Shown: one piece after another, positions 29,701 through 36,677 of the stretch | How positions within the stretch are numbered: position 1 is the stretch's first letter | Layout of the letters: every line of letters starts with the position of its first letter | Origin: Ascidia mentula | Lineage: Eukaryota > Chordata > Ascidiacea > Phlebobranchia > Ascidiidae | DNA: 64,000 nt | Reading direction: 5' to 3' | Assembly: GCA_947561715.1 (NCBI GenBank) | Contig: OX387205.1 | Coordinates: 4,903,001 to 4,967,000, forward strand | The notes under the pieces: generated by a model | What the model saw: only the letters and a program-made list of their open reading frames with translations | What the model was told of the DNA's origin: nothing | Database searches by the model: none | Made by a program: the position numbers and the translations under genes

Positions 29701-32700
29701 ATTCTTTGTAAAATTTTGTTTGTATATTTTTTAATAATAAACAATAAAATAAATGCCCATATTACAGAACATTGCTTTAACATTACACTAGTTTTTCTTA
29801 AATTGTATAATTCATTTGTTTAATCACATTTAATAGAATCATATTTTGTCATTTTATTAAGAGTAGAAATCACTAGGTTGTGATGCTTAAAGCAAGCACA
29901 CTTCTCTTCTTTTACTTAATCAATCCATGTCCAGCAAATGCAAAAAAAAGTCATTACAACCTGCAAACCAGTTAACATAGTTGAACGGTGTCTCATCAAT
30001 CCACCTCCAACCACCATCAAAAGCATCAATTACGTCAGGGAAAAAGTCAGGTCCATTATATGAGTCAAGGCCTCCAGTCCACAAAGCCACAGCATCCATG
30101 TATATAATGTAATCTAAAAAAACAAAAAAAAAAGATAGTTTTCATGTGATGAATACTAGTCTTAAACATTTGGAAAGTGCCTAAAATAAGTTTGTAGTAC
30201 ATGAACCAAGTTTTTTAATTTATCATTAACCTTCCAAAAAATGCCAAAGCAGAATCGCCTCATTTTATTGACCAACCTCATTTCACTTTAGATTTTACCT
30301 TTTAAAAGTTTTTATCCCAGTTCTGCTGCTATGCAAATTTGAAATCATTGTGTAATTTTTGTTCTGATAGACTTACTCTCAATAAATGCTTGTTCTCCAG
30401 GAGAGTTGAAGCTTACCAAATCACCACCTTCTTGTTGGCATTGCAATCGTGCATCTGCCCATTGTCTTAAATACACAAACCAAGAAAAAGACATAAATTG
30501 TTAAAAATGCAAAAAGTGAATATAATTTTAAATATTTAAATAAACCAAATCAAAATAATGCCAAATTATTTTCTTTTTTCACAGTCGACCCTGCTAATTT
30601 TCATCAGATGAAAAGTTTGAAATGACATTGAAGACAATTAAACCACAAAGGCTCTTGTGTCAAAAAATATTAATTTCCATAAAAATTAACCTAAAAATTT
30701 TGTCATCAAAAACAAAAATAGCTTATTGTGCTGGTTTAAAAAATAATAAAAAGCATGACTATTTTTTTTATATGCAAACTTACCTTGCGTATTTGGTCTC
30801 AATTCTGTAACATCTGTGATCTGTTGCATAGTGAAGCCAGTTTGTTCCACAAGCACTTTCATGGGGATTAGCTGAAAAACAGTGAATGTTTTTTTATTAG
30901 ATACAGTGCATTTTTGTTCCTAGATAACCACAGAGTAAATACCAAGCAAAATAAACCTTCAACAAATTAGTAAATTCAAAACTGTTTAGTCAACTTTACC
31001 TATTAAATATCAATTGCAACAATTAGTATAAAGAAAGATATGTACAACTTATTACTTTAAACACTTACGATCAACAGTTGGTGGATAGTGGGGTGTGATG
31101 TTCACTGCAAAAAAATCAAACGAGGTAGCATATGTATAAAATACTGCAGCAATTATCATGGGACCAGATGGCCAAAAATTCTATGACATATATTCCACCG
31201 AAGTTACACACTCAGGCAATGGAATCCTTGTATACTGTAAAGTTTATGTTACACTAAACATTAGGCAAAAAGTAAGAACCTATTACTGCTGCACTTTCAC
31301 TATAATTTTTGTTCTGCAATAATCAAGAAAAATTCAAAAATAATGATGAATGTAGCAGACATGTAAGATTAAGCAAAATGTTACCAAAAGTGTTGAACAG
31401 TGTTTACCCGCAGTCTTTTTGCATATTGGATAAATTTCTTCAGTACAAGCGCGATCATTCCAAGTTCCCCATGCTCCATCAGAATCTATACCTACTATTC
31501 GGATACAATCTCCATTTGATTCAGGTTGGTTGAACTTCCAATTGTAGAAATCCTTTGGAAATGTGATACATAATGTAGAATAATTTTGTTTAGCTACAAA
31601 GTAAGTGACATTATCTTGTGTAAATCACCACTGCCAGGGCACTAATTTTAAAATAAAATTGATTTTGTTGCTTTTGTGAAATATTTTAATAATTACAGTA
31701 GCTAATTTGCTCCGCTGAATATGCTTAAAGTTTCTTACCACAGGTGTGCCATCTGACCACTGATAAGCTCCTTCATAAAGTTTATCATTTAATCCAGACC
31801 ATGACTGACCTTTAAGATGACCTGATGAAAAAACATACAGGGGAAAACACATAAAATGGGTTTATGAACATATTTTTTGTACAACAGATATAATTACCTG
31901 ATATAAATGTTTGTTCAGCTTCATTGTGAATGCTCACTAAATCACCATATCCCTGCTGTGCACTCTGACAGAATGTCCTTGAAGCATCCCAGCTGAGCTT
32001 TGTGTCGTGGAACAAATAACATTTTCCCTCGAACACTCTCCATCCATCAGAACATGTGTAGTTAACTTGAATTAAAATGCACAAAATACAATTTATTGAT
32101 TAAAAAAATATCTAGGCAGGAAATTACTAAAAAAATATGAAATTTTTTTTTTAAATGCAGAAAAATTTGGTAAACTGATTCATGAAAAGTATTTATAATT
32201 TAAAGTTTGTGGTTGTAAGCAATTGATATCCAGTAACATTTCAAACACTTACTCAATGGTTTTGGGATGGGAGAAAGACTTACACCTTCACTAATTTCGC
32301 AGCCAAATGCCTGCAATTGAAAACAGTTTCCAACCTCCCAGTTGCTGGTTGCTGCAAGACAAATACACAATGATATCAGAATCATAAATTATTTTTTTTC
32401 CACAGCATACTTTTTCCGGTGTAGACCCAAGAACAGTCATCAACTCCTGACACAAGCCACTTGGTGTAATCTCCATCCCATTGAGAATAAGTTATTGGTG
32501 TTCCATCCCACCAAGTCAAAACATCATCATGTCCCAAATCTAATAAACACTACATTGTGTCACTTATTATGAACTATAACTTATTGTTTTTATTAATTTA
32601 TGCCAAGCACCTGAGGCACCAATCCACATTTGCAGAATTCCATCAGATTTCCACTGATCATAGAATGCAGAAAGAAAATCCTGCTCATCTTGACTTTATA

Positions 32701-35700
32701 CAATAAAATAGAAAGTCGACATATGAAATTCCACACAAAGACAAAATAATTCCAAAAAAATAAATATTTAATTTAGAGCTAACTACATCACATACGTTTG
32801 AATTGTGATTGGCCGAGCATTACGAAGATAGCAATAATCTCTTGCTTCAGTCCATGTTGTAAACAAATCATCATTTAAATGAAACTCATAACACTTGCCA
32901 TGACCATATATCCATCCATCAGGACAAGTTGCTAAATGAAAGCAATTTAGCTGAAAATCACATCAATACTTTTAGAGATAAATCTCACTTTTCTGTCCTT
33001 TTTTGCAGACAAATTTCTTGTCTTCTCCACACCTTGTAGTGTTCCATAATCCTGACAATGATATCATTTCTGTGCATGTACTTCCTGTGTGTCTGTTTTT
33101 TTTCATATACATTGACTTTTAAAATCCAAAAAACTATTCCCATGACTACAGTTTGTAATGATGAACCTTTTAACTTTGCTTAAAATGGTTAAATGCAATG
33201 TAATTTTTTTTTTTTTTAAAGTAAGTCCAATGACATTGTTTTATGACCAAAATGAATTACATAATATTTGGAGGATCATTGTTCCAGTTTGTATAGCCCA
33301 GTGTGTCATGACCATTGCTCCAAGTCAAAATTCCAGGGGTCATCTTCAAATATGAATAAATTTGATGTATATTTCAGGCGTTTTTGTTTTAATTGTAACT
33401 GATATATAAGAAAAATAAATTCACAAGTGAAAAAAGTTAAAAAAACGATACTGAAGTAGTGAACCAAGCTAGCATTGCAGGCTGTCGATCAGTCACCATA
33501 CCGTTAGTTTCTGTGTTATGCTAAAAATAACGATCAATTTATCCGATTTATCTCACATACTCTCTTTTTTTTTACCGTATCTGATAAACCAATCCATATG
33601 TCCTGGGCAGATTGGGTCGCATAATTTTCAACAAAAGTTTCCTCAGTAGCACTTACAATGGAAGTCAAGTAACCATCAAAATTGGTCAAGCAGTAATCAT
33701 TTGCCTAAAATGACAGAATTTCATTTATTCTGATACAAGCAGCTAAGCACCATACAAAAACGTACATCGTGCCAGGGCATGGACTGGTCAACATACAAAT
33801 AACAGCTGGATTCAAATGCCTCAAAACCCCTGTCAGTGTCACAAACTTCCAAGGATTGTTGTGTTGCTTTACAAACATAATACCTTTTAAAGTATATTTT
33901 GTTTGTTACATTTGGTATGGTCAAATTCCAAACATTTTGTTATACCATAAGTTATTACAGCTGGTATCATCCATTGTATTTTGATAAAGCCCATTTCCTC
34001 CCTCATATGTTACACATAATTCTTCTTGATTAGTTGTTGGTGCACCATTTCTCCATAGCCTGACAATCAGATGGAAAAATGAAATCAAAATTTATCAACA
34101 ACTGCCAATATGCACCAATGTGACTTGACACTTGTTCACATTGAATCACATCCAAATCATCATTAAAAGGTGTTTGTTTTTAAATTTATAGTTACGCTTT
34201 AAGTATGCACCACACAGTGTTGTTTTGATATATGGGAGTGCCGTTGGTGCAGTTTACTCCAGTTTTACTTTCAAGGGATTTGAAACCAGGTATACAAATC
34301 ATCAAACACAGCAAACCAAATACTTTTAACAAACTTACAACACATTAGTTGATAAGGAAATTCCATCACTCCAGAGCCACTGTCCATTATTATCAAGATC
34401 ATTCAATCCAATCCACCATTTTTGACCTGAGACTTGTTGAATGCCTGTTTGGTATACCCAATCCTATGCAAATCATACAAACAGGAGCAGTGCAATCATT
34501 TTCTCTCAAAAATATGTATGTCAAAGAGGCACTTTATATGTTTGTAATCGTATGTGGCTACTGAACATAAAACAGTGCATACACAATTGGAAAATCAGGC
34601 CAAACCTTGAAATCTATTTTATAATTTATTGTTAACTATTGACACAGAAACATGGGATGTCAGTCTACCGTTTCATTCTCTTTCAAATTTTACAATATTA
34701 GTCTTAATTCCAGATATAACGAACCCAGTGTTTTGCTTGGGTGCTTATTTCACAAATAAAAGCCTGCTTAGTAATATAAGTGCATATAGCCCACAAATAA
34801 CAAAAACTTCGCTGATGCAGCCATACTTTGTTGAAAAATATTTTACACGTCTTTGTTATGGTTTATTGGGGCAGATTATAGGTCATAAATAGCAAACACA
34901 CTTACCCGTTCAGCTGCATCCGCAAAGCTGACAAGATGGCCTCCAGTCGATACACACGCCGATTCTGCATGAGACCACGTAACTTTTTGGTTTTGAAAAA
35001 GGTAGCAGTTGTTGTTGTAAGATTTCCAATCGCCACTGCAAACGGCGACTGCTTGTTCTAAGTGAAAATACGGTAGATAGATGCATTGTTTGTGTAAACC
35101 AACATTCAAATTAAACAAAAACACGTTCGAGTATCAGAAAACTTTCCCGCTTATTTATCTGATTCACATTGGTTCCAGAAATCACTCTACCATTTTTATT
35201 ACTTTTACCATAGAATACTAAAACAGTATTCTATGCTTTTACATATTTACTCGCGACCCTTTGTACCTTTGTTATTTTACATATTTATTTGCAGCCCACA
35301 TTGCTAAAATCATAATCAGGAAAACAGCCGGTTTATTTTTTTAGCTGAAGACTGTGTGTGCAAGCCCGGCAGTCCCGTCCTTGGACTATTTTAAACAAAA
35401 CGGACCCTTCACTTAAAATTGGCGGACGCGTGAAAAAGGAGTCTACGGTTTTACAAATTCCTCGAATTTATGTTATCGAAACATACATAAATTCTGAGTC
35501 GGGAGAGACATCAATCCAAAACATTTAAAACGAGCCCCGCATTTTCTAGAGCTGACCCCGGTATGTGAATAAATCAAACCTAGTGCGGTAATTAAATCAC
35601 CTTTGGAAAAAAAATTGGATAATAGAAAAAACACCAAAGATGACATTATACATTGTTGCACAATAAAAGCCCAAAAGTGGGCTTTTAACGAACACAAGAA

Positions 35701-36677
35701 AAACATGTCTATGTTATGACGAGGAGGGAGACACTGGGACAAAAATTTGCAAAATATTGCATAGTAGGCGGTACATATGTGCAGGCATTTTTGGAAGCAA
35801 ACCACACCGATCGCAGCAAACTTCGTATCGCATACGATCGCATTCACTGTTGCGATATTTCGGCTGTAGCCTAAAATCACAGTGTGTAAGCACATTTTTA
35901 AACGTGACAAACCAACTTAAACCTGCATAAATAACAGTAACAATCTGCAAAAATAACGTTTCGAGAATTGCCAGATACATTTTTCCACTTTCACTCCCAT
36001 TTAAACGAAGATTTAGATTGAACTGAATGTTTGACACTTTAAAATTACCCTGGACGGTGTGGATCAATGATTTGAAAATATTAAAAGTTGTGTTTAATTA
36101 GGAATTTTTGGTCGGCGGCAAAAGCGTTACAGTTGCCCAATAAGAGTCACAGGAATGATGCTCTAGCAGGGGTTTCAAACGCGCGCCCGCGGGACGCATG
36201 CGGCCGCCTTGGGGTTTTTGTGCGGTCCCTGAAACAGTTTCAAATATTACTCTGTATCGTTTGAAGTGCCCGGCTAATATCTCAACATCATGTATTGATT
36301 CATAAGTGAGGGTAACTGGCGATAAAAGGTTTTAGGGCAAAACACACGTTTCTGGAAGGCGTCAGCTATTGTGAATGTTACGTCACCCTCAGCTAATTCT
36401 TTCACTTGGCGATTATTTCTGTAAAACACAATGACTAACAACTATGTAAAAGCACGTAGGCTACGCATGCGAACACCGCTTTTTGATCCATTACAAGATT
36501 ATAGGTAAAGCTGAATGGGAATCGTTACGAACTATATATAGGTATATGTTATTTAATATTGGGTCTCGAGGAAATTTGAGTTTGAGACTCCTGATTTAAA
36601 GCTTTATTGATTTAGAACTTACCTCGGCCAATAAATAATAAGGCGATCAAAATTGTCCACGCACCAACGGATTCCAT
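8694..36677 (-). CDS. Receptor A: giant type I transmembrane C-type lectin mosaic receptor
   Basis: About 61 exons, called by eye from GT..AG sites and phase, give roughly 2,660 residues. The hand-called exon lengths miss a multiple of three by one base, so at least one boundary is slightly wrong. Order: signal peptide, CTLD1-5, F5/8C, a second F5/8C interrupted by an eight-cysteine module, LCCL, CTLD6, CTLD7 with a nested FN2-like module, CTLD8-12, trefoil, two six-cysteine modules, Thr/Pro stalk, transmembrane helix and tail. The multi-CTLD plan recalls the mannose receptor family, but that family lacks discoidin, LCCL and trefoil domains and has FN2 outside the CTLDs. It is likely a cell-surface, glycan-binding endocytic or signalling receptor. 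Its 3' end converges with GPI. A tandem paralogue lies upstream. Introns hold several transposon insertions that leave the exons intact. I do not recognise a named orthologue. Confidence 0.9.
8739..9738. other. Last intron of receptor A, with a repeat fragment
   Basis: One kilobase without coding signal. Positions about 9540-9625 carry GCCGAAACAC...GAGCCAGTCTTTTTATTCTC, an end fragment of the foldback repeat family also seen in the GPI intron and near 51.5 and 52.5 kb. Confidence 0.5.
9739..9926 (-). other. Receptor A exon: transmembrane helix and endocytosis motif
   Basis: Encodes GGGGLDAGG followed by one strongly hydrophobic helix (IAGIVIAVVFVVIAVGAGVM, then LYM) and the basic stop-transfer RGNR. 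The cytoplasmic part then carries GFDNPITYSNTK. FDNPxTY resembles the FxNPxY internalisation signal with one extra residue, and YSNT fits a YxN-type SH2 site. This sets a type I topology with a tail of about 45 residues. Confidence 0.85.
10230..10418 (-). other. Receptor A exon: Thr/Pro-rich mucin-like stalk
   Basis: Encodes a run of TTTTP, PPSGVTTTTPP and similar units between the last cysteine module and the membrane helix. Such sequence is usually O-glycosylated and holds the binding domains away from the membrane. The receptor B version differs in repeat number and composition. Confidence 0.8.
10419..10954. other. AT-rich intron of receptor A
   Basis: Intron between the stalk and the second six-cysteine module. 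It is very AT-rich and I see no repeat or coding signal in it. Confidence 0.5.
10955..11104 (-). other. Receptor A six-cysteine module 2
   Basis: Encodes GDGACESGGYGTCQYNSNYC then a fourth cysteine and a closing CGGPANRQCC. The C...GG.C......C...C.G....CC spacing resembles small disulfide modules found next to invertebrate lysozyme and amidase domains, and distantly defensin-like folds. It is related to the module encoded just before it. Confidence 0.65.
11273..11413 (-). other. Receptor A six-cysteine module 1
   Basis: Encodes DAACLDKGGKCKDFEHNLC followed by FLCSGDGGQRCCFEC. It has the same cysteine plan, with a final CC pair, as the next module, so the two probably arose by internal duplication. 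The precise family is not certain. Confidence 0.65.
11572..11709 (-). other. Receptor A P-type (trefoil) domain
   Basis: Encodes CTFPIDERQDCGYPGIS then ECQQRLCCWD and MCYYS. The R.DCG.PGI and C..R.CCWD patterns with six cysteines are diagnostic of the trefoil fold, which is known from mucosal secreted peptides and from some glycosidases and zona proteins. Confidence 0.85.
11807..12569 (-). other. Receptor A CTLD12 (EPN, WND)
   Basis: Exons 12483-12569, 12236-12397 and 11807-11977. Motifs: CEATWAGMGDYCYLVQ, then HVWLGLKRNG, WEWSDSS, DGEPNDAGE, KWNDAFC and YICKK. Both EPN and WND are kept, so calcium-dependent mannose-type sugar binding is likely. Confidence 0.85.
12879..13625 (-). other. Receptor A CTLD11 (sugar motif degenerate)
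   Basis: Exons 13482-13625, 13294-13412 and 12879-13086. The fold residues are clear (CYKVYTDTNMYKNWHDARAA, MWMGMYY, FMWSDHSPVAYSNWD, YICKYET), but the EPN position reads QPV and WND is replaced (KWRMM). Classical calcium-dependent sugar binding is unlikely. Confidence 0.8.
13882..15083 (-). other. Receptor A CTLD10 (EPN, WND)
   Basis: Starts in exon 15066-15181 (GGCPT) and continues in 14846-14987, 14312-14460 and 13882-14002. Motifs: WIPYGSKCFLEVGF, NIWIGLNAKG, SGEPNNYEG, AEECVEMSW, KWNDQRC and FYCST. The mannose-type EPN with WND is intact. Confidence 0.85.
15128..15914 (-). other. Receptor A CTLD9 (QPD, WRD: galactose-type)
   Basis: Exons 15727-15914, 15348-15519 and the first part of 15066-15181. 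Motifs: CYYFASSPIQSWHSANTEC, MWIGLVQDG, GGQPDNNNGHELCVEML, LWRDANC and FICQK. QPD is the hallmark of galactose-binding CTLDs, unlike the EPN in its neighbours. A Pro-rich linker (AQPASPTPAP) follows. Confidence 0.85.
15999..16043 (-). other. Receptor A 45-bp linker exon
   Basis: Encodes KDLLDPITFPPPTL between CTLD8 and CTLD9. It has good splice sites and is conserved in receptor B at 50302-50346, which supports a real micro-exon. Confidence 0.7.
16182..17562 (-). other. Receptor A CTLD8 (EPN, WND)
   Basis: Starts in exon 17512-17629 (NCPTGWWGWANSTFCYQ), then 16799-16929, 16503-16596 and 16182-16311. Motifs: FWIGLKRQPDG, GWSDKTPVSFTHW, GSGEPNNHGG, LWNDNNC and WICKVE. Mannose-type calcium site intact. 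A Thr/Pro linker precedes it. Confidence 0.85.
17095..17225. repeat. Small foldback element in a receptor A intron
   Basis: Ends are GAATTCTCTTGATTTGGCAC and, inverted, GTGCCAAATCAAGATAATTC, with one mismatch in the outer 20 bp. The core TCGCTTCATCAGGTGTAAAC is like the core of other short non-autonomous repeats. It is absent from the matching intron of receptor B. Confidence 0.6.
17954..18157 (-). other. Fibronectin type II-like module inside CTLD7 of receptor A
   Basis: Exon 18079-18168 and the start of 17859-18012 encode CVFPFQIEGVEYYDC and AWCSADAIYDGHPVSC. The C..PF.....(Y)..C...WC......(Y)......C pattern is that of FN2, with a slightly long central loop. FN2 binds collagen or gelatin in the mannose receptor family, where it lies beside the CTLDs, not inside one. 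Confidence 0.7.
19040..19320. mobile_element. hAT-type MITE, 281 bp, perfect 8-bp target duplication
   Basis: The ends CAGTGGTTCTTAACTGGG and, inverted, AGTTTAAGAACCACTG are the hAT terminal signature. They are flanked on both sides by GTCTAAAG (19032-19039 and 19321-19328). No transposase is present. It sits in an intron of receptor A and is missing from receptor B. Confidence 0.85.
19794..19925. repeat. Tandem duplication, about 66-bp unit, at the edge of a hAT element
   Basis: AGTTAGAAGGTACATAATTT and the sequence after it occur twice, 66 bp apart. Each copy ends with TACTAGGGAT and a few more bases of the neighbouring hAT element. The copy therefore includes host flank plus the first bases of the transposon. 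Confidence 0.75.
19912..20258. mobile_element. hAT-type MITE, 347 bp, perfect 8-bp target duplication
   Basis: The ends TAGGGATTCACCGAAA and, inverted, TTTCGGTGCATCCCTA are flanked by ATCAATAC on both sides (19904-19911 and 20259-20266). Internal sequence is rich in TTCGG/CCGAA runs. It is non-coding and is absent from the matching intron of receptor B. Confidence 0.85.
21379..22105 (-). other. Receptor A LCCL domain
   Basis: Exons 21941-22105 and 21379-21501 encode ICPAGCDSITDKLWGTTVYT, then DDSYICTAAIHDG, then GGVVTVKKVAGQDSY and HGITSKNYGPWPGSF. The CPAGC, YTDDS.IC.AAIH and GI.S..YG.W..SF blocks identify an LCCL fold, known from cochlin and Limulus factor C and linked to recognition of microbial lipopolysaccharide. 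Confidence 0.9.
22106..22442. other. Intron between discoidin 2 and LCCL of receptor A
   Basis: No coding signal or clear repeat. It is AT-rich and aligns only partly with receptor B 56043-56229. Confidence 0.4.
22443..23233 (-). other. Receptor A discoidin domain 2, C-terminal part
   Basis: Exons 23154-23233, 22857-22979 and 22443-22587. Motifs: VWKPTTNSVQEYLQVDLG, ISGVLIQG, WVTDYKIAFSTDG, FPGNFDRNTPVEGFL and HIRVLPQAWNTNIALKMDV followed by IGC. This is the standard F5/8C core from its third strand to the closing cysteine. Its N-terminal strands lie 1.6 kb upstream, beyond the eight-cysteine insert. Confidence 0.85.
23531..24150 (-). other. Eight-cysteine module inserted in discoidin domain 2 of receptor A
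   Basis: Exons 23979-24150 and 23531-23709, about 117 residues. Motifs: YDTARAFCTQMGGDLCMSTE, ICPDG, GDQWSPI, YNDWVQVG, RLCQRHND, GPCYPYN, DDCPHKG and VWCCG: eight cysteines in all. The C..MG..LC....ICPDG...W.PI.....WVQVG pattern recalls an uncharacterised family in other eukaryotes, but I cannot name it with certainty. Receptor B has it too, at 57211-57790. Confidence 0.65.
24151..24878. other. Intron of receptor A that serves as an empty site
   Basis: No coding signal. It aligns over much of its length with receptor B 57791-58802. Positions about 24649-24672 carry a single copy of TTATCTACAAGTC, which is duplicated around an insertion in receptor B. Confidence 0.6.
24879..25015 (-). other. 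Receptor A discoidin domain 2, N-terminal part
   Basis: Encodes CISSLGISDDVVDN, then FSASSFQTGFEPYHARLVYA. C...LGI, ASS and ARL are the opening marks of an F5/8C domain. The sequence breaks off just where the next strand (W.P....YLQVDLG) should follow. Confidence 0.8.
25076..25902. mobile_element. DNA transposon-like element, 827 bp, 11-bp inverted ends, TAAA duplication
   Basis: The ends GGCCGCATCTC and, inverted, GAGATGCGGCC are flanked by TAAA on each side. A segment beginning AAAAATGAATCACAGAAAGT occurs twice inside, about 185 bp apart. There is no open frame of a transposase. The matching intron of receptor B lacks it and has one TTAAAG at the equivalent place. A diverged fragment lies near 40.97-41.17 kb. 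Confidence 0.75.
25964..27050 (-). other. Receptor A discoidin (F5/8-type C) domain 1
   Basis: Exons 26883-27050, 26655-26772, 26358-26483 and 25964-26106. Motifs: GVLDVGPGLGAWIAAE, PWIQVDLLDFYEIRGVVSQ, NDWVKKYSIQYLI and TSTIRVLPTSCRHKCAMRIE with a closing LIGC. It directly follows CTLD5. F5/8C domains bind lipids or glycans on cell surfaces. Confidence 0.85.
27255..27390. repeat. Partial copy of the 61.3-kb tRNA-bearing retroposon family
   Basis: GATCATGAGGCTTTCAGGCT, then GCAATGCAGCC and CTGGATCAGCCACTTTT, match 61402-61462 closely in the same orientation. The piece abuts the gypsy fossil. The last bases (TATCTCGCTCCGAC) match the other copy only in inverted sense, so it has been rearranged. 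Confidence 0.55.
27390..29200 (+). mobile_element. Ty3/gypsy LTR retrotransposon fossil, broken
   Basis: Parts of pol are recognisable. Reverse transcriptase has the motifs TPFGLFEFLRMPFGL and YLDD and spans roughly 27.4-27.95 kb. Integrase, with a zinc-binding piece then a catalytic core and a C-terminal tail, spans about 27.96-29.03 kb. A purine-rich tract (GGCGGGGGG) near 29060 is followed by a probable 3' LTR starting TGTAGCGC with an AATAAA near 29182. No 5' LTR or gag is seen. It is broken and incomplete, with a few breaks at least. It lies in antisense to receptor A within an intron and is absent from the same intron in receptor B, so it inserted after the receptor duplication or was lost from B. 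Confidence 0.85.
29247..29531. repeat. Non-coding repeat insert with a perfect hairpin
   Basis: Comparison with receptor B (60625-60640) shows an extra block bounded by GCAAATA on both sides. It contains a hairpin with perfect 20-bp arms at 29273-29292 and 29303-29322. It ends with a member of a dispersed family (CAGCTGATGAGACCT, GGTCGAAACAGTG, CTGTCTGCAGCTTT). Confidence 0.6.
29541..30871 (-). other. Receptor A CTLD5 (EPN, WSD)
   Basis: Exons 30784-30871, 30377-30465, 29961-30113 and 29541-29664. Motifs: CGTNWLHYATDHRCYRI, QWADARLQCQQEGGDLVSFN, ALWTGGLDSYNG, WRWIDETPFNYVNWFAG, GEPNG, MWSDVPC and FICEKD. EPN is intact; the second motif is WSD. Confidence 0.85.
31069..31104 (-). other. Receptor A 36-bp linker exon
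   Basis: Encodes VNITPHYPPTVD between CTLD4 and CTLD5. A matching micro-exon with the same phase (VSVIPHYPPTVE) is present in receptor B at 62190-62225. Confidence 0.7.
31408..32065 (-). other. Receptor A CTLD4 (QPE, WND)
   Basis: Exons 31898-32065, 31739-31821 and 31408-31552. Motifs: CSDGWRVFEGKCYLFHDTKL, GDLVSIHNEAEQTF, SWSGLNDKLYEGAYQWSDG, WKFNQPESNGDCIRI, TWNDRAC and YPICKK. The sugar-specificity triplet reads QPE with WND. Confidence 0.85.
32286..32931 (-). other. Receptor A CTLD3 (divergent)
   Basis: Exons 32796-32931, 32611-32693, 32411-32539 and 32286-32351. Motifs: CPDGWIYGHGKCYEFHL, TWTEARDYCYL, LQMWIGAS, LTWWDGTPITYSQWDGDYT and WEVGNCFQLQAFGCE. No EPN/QPD or WND triplets, so classical sugar binding is unlikely. 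Confidence 0.75.
32989..33846 (-). other. Receptor A CTLD2 (sugar motif degenerate)
   Basis: Exons 33766-33883 (latter part), 33576-33704, 33261-33343 and 32989-33092. Motifs: GFEAFESSCYLYVDQSMPWH, NDYCLTNFDGYLTSI, DIWIGLSDT, LTWSNGHDTLGYTNWNNDPP, GLWNTTRC and KFVCKK. The triplets read DPP and WNT. Confidence 0.8.
33459..33515. repeat. Dispersed repeat fragment
   Basis: GTGAACCAAGCTAGCATTGC, then AGGCTGTCGATCAGTCACC and ATACCGT, is the reverse-sense counterpart of the 3' module of the retroposon at 58313-58564. It lies in an intron between two CTLD2 exons. Confidence 0.55.
33868..35057 (-). other. Receptor A CTLD1 (no sugar motif)
   Basis: Exons 34906-35057, 34339-34463, 33946-34060 and the start of 33766-33883. 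Motifs: CSGDWKSYNNNCYLFQNQ, GGHLVSFADAAER, KWWIGLNDLDNNG, WLWSDGI, NNLWYYVCK. Fold residues are good but EPN/WND are absent. Confidence 0.8.
35058..36622. other. First intron of receptor A
   Basis: A 1.6-kb intron after the signal-peptide exon. Apart from the hAT-like element at 36167-36593 I see no coding signal; the open frames at 35473-36067 have no recognisable motif. First introns often hold regulatory sites, but none can be named here. Confidence 0.5.
36167..36593. mobile_element. hAT-like non-autonomous element, 427 bp
   Basis: Imperfect inverted ends CAGGGGTTTCAAAC and GTTTGAGACTCCTG match at 12 of 14 positions. A GC-rich start (GCGCGCCCGCGGG, then GCGGCCGCC) is typical of this hAT group. 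Flanking 8-mers do not match, so it is older or the ends are slightly misplaced. Confidence 0.6.
36623..36677 (-). other. Receptor A first exon: signal peptide
   Basis: MESVGAWTILIALLFIGR: a short N-region, a hydrophobic core and a good GTAAG donor. It is the only convincing start upstream of CTLD1. TGACGTAA, a CRE-like word, lies about 15 bp before the ATG. Confidence 0.8.

Noticed and set aside
33459-33540. An extra CTLD2 exon between 33343 and 33576
   Set aside because: The open stretch matches a dispersed repeat (58.5 kb), and the CTLD is complete without it.
35473-36067. Two overlapping minus-strand frames in the first intron as exons of receptor A
   Set aside because: No CTLD or other domain residues, and the signal exon joins directly to CTLD1 in phase.
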